Assembly (NCBI GenBank): GCA_029959085.1
Contig: JARWIR010000043.1
Coordinates: forward strand, 5,518,001-5,582,000
Direction: 5' to 3'
Length of the DNA stretch: 64,000 bases
Source: Nemophila menziesii
Taxonomy: Eukaryota; Streptophyta; Magnoliopsida; Boraginales; Hydrophyllaceae
The translations under genes and the position numbers were made by a program. The notes below the pieces were generated by a model, which had not been told where the DNA came from, did not search any database, and worked only from the letters and a program-made list of their open reading frames with translations. This document shows positions 58,929 through 64,000 of this stretch, one piece after another. Position 1 is the stretch's first letter. Each line of letters starts with the position of its first letter.

Positions 58929-61614
58929 TCAACGTGTGTTTGGGCATGTCGAACGGTTATGATAAGTGTAGGTGTGGCAACCGCTGCAAATACGGCGTTG
59001 TGACGAGTCTGCACGCTCACCTTCAGATGGGAATCTTTTCTTTTTGGGTCTTCCAGGTTAAGCTTTATACACAGGTGGGTTTACAACCAAATCGCCGTCA
59101 GCCTCGGTTTGGTTTGTGAAGGTAGACAATGCTGGAATGCTCCTGGAATAGGTTGATCGGAAGCTTTCCACGTGCCAATAATTGTCGATGTATGCATATG
59201 GCAGGCCAGGTGAGGCAATCTCGATAGCAGCTACGACATGAACACATGGGAAACCTTTTACCTGCCATTTACCACACGAGCAGGTCTGCGCGATAATGTC
59301 AACTACCATATTAGGATCAGAGAAAACTTCGAATGATGATTCGCTTGAACGCAGAACGAACCAGGCACGTGCGTAATCAAACTTGATTTCGTAAACGGCG
59401 GTTGCGTTGGGTGAAAGAACAGTTGTCCAAGCCGCACCCTCGACGGAACGATCATACATCTGTTGCATGAGAAGTATGCGTAATCAATTCAGTTACAGAG
59501 AGCTCTCTCGTAGCCTTAATTTTTTTGTTAAAAGACTCGGCTGCATTAGACGTCGTCTCTCCATAGCGTTTACCCTGGAAGTGTGCATTCGTAAATTTCT
59601 ATTTCGGCAAATTCTTTTAGAAATTAACAGCCTTTTTCCCACCTGCGTTAAGAAACAATTGACAGAAATTATTGAAGGTGTCGACAGTGGCCGCGAAACA
59701 CATTCTATCAAGTAGATAAAGCATAGTCTCCCTCTGCGCTTTTGATCTTTTAATCTTCGTCTTTAGATTCTCTTTCAAGTGACGCTGACAGTAGACGTGA
59801 TGTGTTAATGGGAATACCGCTTCAAGCGCATTAGCAATTCCTCCATGGCGATCAGTAACAAAAGTGACGTCGCGTGAAGAGATTAATGGTGACAGAAATC
59901 GCAGGAAGTGTGTCCAGTTAACGGTGTCTTCCGACCTGACAATGGAAAATGCGACGGGGAACCGACCTGCAAAATGGGATGCCTAACTGTGAGATATGTA
60001 TCTTATATAAATGTATACCCAAGTTATTGGTGTGTGTGTACAAAGAATTGGTGTGCCTGTCTCATTTGGTGGTGTATTCATTATTACTGAATTCATATGA
60101 GTTCAAATTTGTAGGATTAAAACTGGAAAATATGCAAATACATATGAGTTAAAGCAATAAGGATAACATACCTTGGTTTGCATCTTTTGCAGTGGCTACG
60201 AGAAGTTGTCCTTTGTACTTGTTCTTAAGAAAAGTTGCGCCAAGGAAGAGCAAAGACCGACAATGGTTAAATCTTTCAACACAGGCGCCGAATGCAAAGT
60301 GGCATCGCGTAAATGAACGGTTTGAAGGGTCACATTTGAGCGCAACAGCACCTGTTGGGTATACAACACTAAGATTGTCGAAATATGCCCGTATTCTGTT
60401 GTAAGATAGACCGACATCTCCAAAAATATCATCACGTGCCTTATTCACAGCCCCGTAAGCAACCTTGTAGGTAATATTGTATCCGTAGTCGTATTTTAGA
60501 TATTTCATCACATGGATGGGTTTAGTATCAGGTTTGGAACGGACCATATCGATAATGATATCCTTTATTAGATCGTCGGTGAGTCGTGGATTAGTGAACA
60601 TTTTCAACGGAGGCCCGCAAGTATGCGTTTTGTGAATGTCCTAAGGTATACTTTTTGGTTGTCGTTGTCTTTTGATGCATAAACATACCATTTACAACCT
60701 GGATATAGAAATGAATAACAATTTGAGTTAAAACACAAATTAATACTGTTGAGAAAAACAATGGGTTATCAGTAGAATATGATGGAGTGTGGGTAATGGG
60801 TGGTTTATCACTGGTGGTGTGTGTGTGTGTGTGTGTTAATTAATGGGTTGCATGCTAGTGATTGGGTTGAGTCAAACACAAATTAACACCTATTATAATA
60901 ATGGGTTGTCAGTTGAATATGATGGGGTGTGGATAATATATTGTTTTTTGGTTGGTGGTGTGTGCTTTATTAGGTGGGTTGTGTGTTATTTTTGATGGGT
61001 TGTAAAGTATGAACTAAAAAACAGTATCAACTACCTGATGCTTTTGAGTTGGAGTAGTAGGCGCTCGTGCGGTTGGGTCTATTGTGTTCGAAATAGAATT
61101 TATATCCCGTCTCGCAAGCGTATTTAGCAAGTGCACGACGGAACTCATTCATTCCATCATGGAAGCATTGCCCGGGTTCCCTCAATGCATGTATCCAAGC
61201 ACTTCTCTTTAGAATCCTAACCTTGTGATGATAGTTGTTTTCGGCTACTTCATCGTCGTCCTCTACTTCACCTACATCGAGTGATGGGTTCTAAATTGGA
61301 ACAATGTGCATAAAAGGTGGAGGATTAATTGTTTGGACAACAATTTCAGTGGAATTCTCGGTAACTAACATCTCGAACTCAACAACGTGGCTATGATTCA
61401 ACAACCAGACAACCGTCTCGAAGTCGCCTTCACCGGTAAACTTGCACTGTTGGTGGTCAGCAATTGAATAGAACAAGTCAAATGACTTGTCAGCCAAGGT
61501 AGTCCATGTTTCTTTCACGTAACTCTTCATTGAGTCATACGAGTCAAACATTCTGAACAATTTCAAAGCTTTTTCTTCCATGAAACGAAAAACAACTATC
61601 ACATTTGACGACAT
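58929..61614 (-). pseudogene. mudrA-type MULE transposase, decayed
   Basis: Three exons on the minus strand. Exon 1, 61614 to about 61035, has MSSNVIVVFRFMEEKALKLF and then, past an in-frame TAG at 61291, WIHALREPGQCFHDGMNEFRRAL, the MuDR N-terminal region. Exon 2, about 60700 to 60175, has LTDDLIKDIIIDMVRSKPDT and LLFLGATFLKNKYKGQLLVATAKD. The usual catalytic Asp in LDGTFLK is replaced by Gly. Exon 3, from about 59970, has TFVTDRHGGIANALEAVFP, CQRHLKENLKTKIKRS, GERYGETTSNAAESFN-like sequence, the SWIM zinc motif CSCGKWQVKGFPCVHV, and the tail PGRPKKKRFPSE with CSGCHTYTYHNRSTC. A frameshift near 60610, stops in exon 3 and a TAA at 59058 show it is dead. Introns are GT-AG. Confidence 0.82.
60770..61010. 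repeat. intronic tandem repeat (ATGGGTTG.CAGT..., about 125 bp) with a (GT)n run
   Basis: Two diverged copies of ATGGGTTRTCAGTWGAATATGATGG...GTGGTGTGTG, starting near 60760 and 60900, lie in the first intron of the transposase. The first copy has a short (GT)n run at 60820-60836. The motif resembles the array at 58190-58665. Confidence 0.6.
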
Positions 61615-62353
61615 ATCTGATGAAGGATATAAATTAATATGAGATTAGATATTGAACAAATGTAAACATCAAATTCTTATATATGGTTGTGTAAGAATCA
61701 TATTATTGTGAACATGACTAATAACACATAAATAAACTTTATAATGGTGCTAATATGATGCGCAACAAAATTAGAGACCTATACATTATTACTATATGAA
61801 CACTATAACTCTAATAATGATGAACAAACAACACACACCAACAATTTGTATTTGACTGTTGATAAATGAATAATAATGTACAAACAACTTTAATGGTGCT
61901 AACATGAAAAAATGAAAAAAAAACGTAAAACTAATGAGCCTGCAACATGGAATAAACGTCTTATTCGATGTTAAACATGATAATTGAATTGTAAACATAC
62001 CTTCAATCCAAGATGAGTCTTGTTGTGTGTAGCGAATTGTTTGTTTGGTGAGTGTAGTGCAAACGATTGATCGTATATGAGTATAACAAGTTTTCCATGT
62101 TTGTAGCTATAATTAAGGAATTTAAATGATCTCCTATCAATATGGAAACGTAACAGCAGCGATAATGAAGGAATATATTATATATGTACTCTATAAATAT
62201 GGAATAGATCAACTAATATATTTAGTAGCAGGGGTATTGGTGGTATTATCAAAGAAACGGTGGACTCTAGCAGGAAGTAATAAAGGGGGGGGGACTTGTT
62301 AGGGGTGGGTTATTGTGTCTTAGGACGTTTTCAGCTAATAACTCTATAAAAAA

Positions 62354-63670
62354 AACCTTTCTCTCATCTCGAACTTATCTTGTATCGGATGTCTTTTCCT
62401 TTTCTTTTAATTATTATCATTTTCTTTAATCAAACTGTCTTCTTCTTATCATTAATAAAAAATACATTAGCTTTAACTTTTACCTAAACTTTTAAAGATT
62501 TTAGTCTATATTTAATTAAAAAATAATTCCAAATTTCACTATTTGTTTTAATTGTTAGTCTTCTTGCATAAATTCCCATGTCTCCATAGATCTAATACTG
62601 CATAGCTCGTGATCCTGATTAAGATGAAGAAACAAAATTATTTCTTTAATGATGATATATTTTGTAATTTGTATAATATATTTTATTCTTTTTATATCTA
62701 TAATTATGTATAGTAGTTTGTAGATTTGCAATTTAATTTTATAAGATATTATAGATATGTGATTAATCATGTCTATTTTTATAATTTAGTGTATTTCTTC
62801 ACATTCATTATATGTTATAATTTATTTGCCAACACAGAATCAACTCACTTAACTTATTTATTATGTTACATATTCTTAATTTTTGTGTGAATTTCTTTCT
62901 TAATAGAATGATAACTCAAATGTTAGTTTAGTAGAATTATGTCTTCGAGTACGATATACCCATCATATTAAAATATATCTCAGATATATCAACCATGATT
63001 AGATAACACTAAATTTTATCATTGATTTAACGCCATCACAAACACTCAAACAATCAAACAAAGTAAGGCTAACATTCTCCCATTTGAGTTGATAACAAAC
63101 AATGATACAACATTGAAGGAGTATGTCATGTAAAAACAAGAGAAACCATAAGCATATACAAGATTACACCTATGAAATCCATAGGAAATGAGAGGTCCAT
63201 TGTGATACGCGGTTATAAATTTTAATTTAATTATTAGGCTTTATAAATAATTTGTTAAATTATAGGAGTTTTATTAAAAAGTTATAAAAATATAAGGGAT
63301 GAATAATTAAATAAGAGTGCAATTCTTAATACAATCGGTATATGATACTTATCATGTCACTGCTCAAAATATATAAAAAGAAGATAAAACAAAAAGGAAA
63401 AGTAAAGTAAAACAACCCTTTATAATTACTATAAGTAGAGAAACAAAAGAAAACAAAAGTACAACAAAAAATCTCTCGACCGTTCAAAACAAAGAGAAAA
63501 AAAAAGTTAGAAACAATGCGAGATAAGTTTTGACTCACATAATCAATTAAAATCACATGCTGAGCCAACATGCTACCCAAATTTGATAATGAAAAAACTT
63601 AGTATGACATAATCGCAAGTAATCATATAATCAAGCATAACTAGCCATGTCATTGCATATGTCTCCCAAT

Positions 63671-63671
<1 letters not shown>
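62354..63671. other. AT-rich intergenic, no gene seen
   Basis: Very AT-rich sequence to the right of the Mutator-like element. No coding region, RNA gene or element end was recognised. Confidence 0.5.

Positions 63672-63741
<70 letters not shown>
63672..63741. repeat. (CT)n(AT)n compound microsatellite
   Basis: About 22 CT units followed by about 12 AT units. The Arg-Glu frame over it is an artefact. Confidence 0.97.
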
Positions 63742-64000
63742 CAATAAATAGAAACTCCACCATAGATAATGCATATATACAATTTCTATTTGAATATCAA
63801 CTTCCACGCAAACAATGCATACAAATGAGCATATAAGTTACAACTTGCCCACACACAATGCATATAAATCGATAAACACTTTGCGATATATCAAGACTAT
63901 TTTTCTCTCTCTTTGGCAACTTACAAAACCACCATAGCGTTATAATTGAACATCAACTATCATCAGGTATAAACAATGCTAGACAAATAGTAATAAGGAT
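63742..64000. other. AT-rich end of window, no gene seen
   Basis: Contains spaced near-repeats of ACAATGCATAT (63767, 63812, 63855). No gene was recognised. Confidence 0.4.

Larger units (their letters stand above)
53717..62344. mobile_element. Mutator-like element with transposase and Ulp1-like gene (Kaonashi-like)
   Basis: Proposed limits rest on the 9-mer TATAAAAAA at 53708-53716 and 62345-62353 and on weak inverted ends (GGGTGATTAACCCATATAGTCC against GAGTTATTAGCTGAAAACGTCC, 14 of 22). Inside are a Ulp1-type reading frame on + (53985-57900) and a mudrA-type transposase on - (61614-58929), convergent. Arabidopsis KI (Kaonashi) MULEs have just such a pair and typically lack long terminal inverted repeats. 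Limits are tentative because the 9-mer is low complexity. The gene content is secure. Confidence 0.7.

Overview
The window is plant nuclear DNA, AT-rich and built almost entirely of transposable elements. Plant origin follows from Athila-type LTR retrotransposons primed by tRNA-Asp, L1-type LINEs with DUF4283/CCHC ORF1 proteins and a terminal RNase H, Stowaway, PIF/Harbinger and hAT MITEs, a Mutator-like element carrying a Ulp1-like gene, and one spliced TRICHOME BIREFRINGENCE-LIKE (TBL) gene. A eudicot is most likely. The family cannot be fixed from the sequence alone.

Layout. 424-7379: a full-length L1-type LINE on + with a 15-bp target duplication and a few frameshifts. 7836-8581: a hAT MITE. 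9286-11056: a Stowaway-type MITE split by a solo LTR (9435-10946). 12327-13829: a second, nearly identical solo LTR in the opposite orientation. 11.1-15.9 kb otherwise holds degenerate repeats and two long microsatellites. 15942-25560: an old Athila-type element on + (gag and protease only), whose gag is interrupted by another solo LTR (18319-19888). 26752-27216: a LINE RNase H fragment. 27567-31387: a decayed copia-like element with short LTRs. 31606-48589: a second LINE on - (relative of the first), with an 11-kb Athila-type element (31730-42684, TSD CACGC) inserted in its RNase H region. That element's right LTR carries a 1.2-kb PIF/Harbinger-type insertion (41245-42461). Direct repeats of about 0.7 kb flank the second LINE. 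49985-50448: a foldback MITE. 50923-53221: the TBL gene, three exons, 456 aa, the only convincing host gene. 53717-62344: a Mutator-like element with a Ulp1-like reading frame on + and a decayed mudrA-type transposase on -, arranged convergently. 62345-64000: AT-rich DNA with a (CT)n(AT)n microsatellite.

The most interesting signal is that both Athila-type elements, though clearly diverged, share one reduced architecture. Gag and aspartic protease run straight into the C-terminal GPY/F-like tail of an integrase, with no reverse transcriptase, RNase H or integrase core. This looks like an inherited non-autonomous lineage rather than two separate deletions. One copy also has a 108-bp tandem array built on the palindrome CCGGTATACCGG and an intact 353-aa 'putative plant transposon protein' ORF. 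Both have a second polypurine-like motif about 1.4 kb before the true one.

All calls come from reading the sequence and supplied translations. No database search or computed alignment was run, and identities are by eye.
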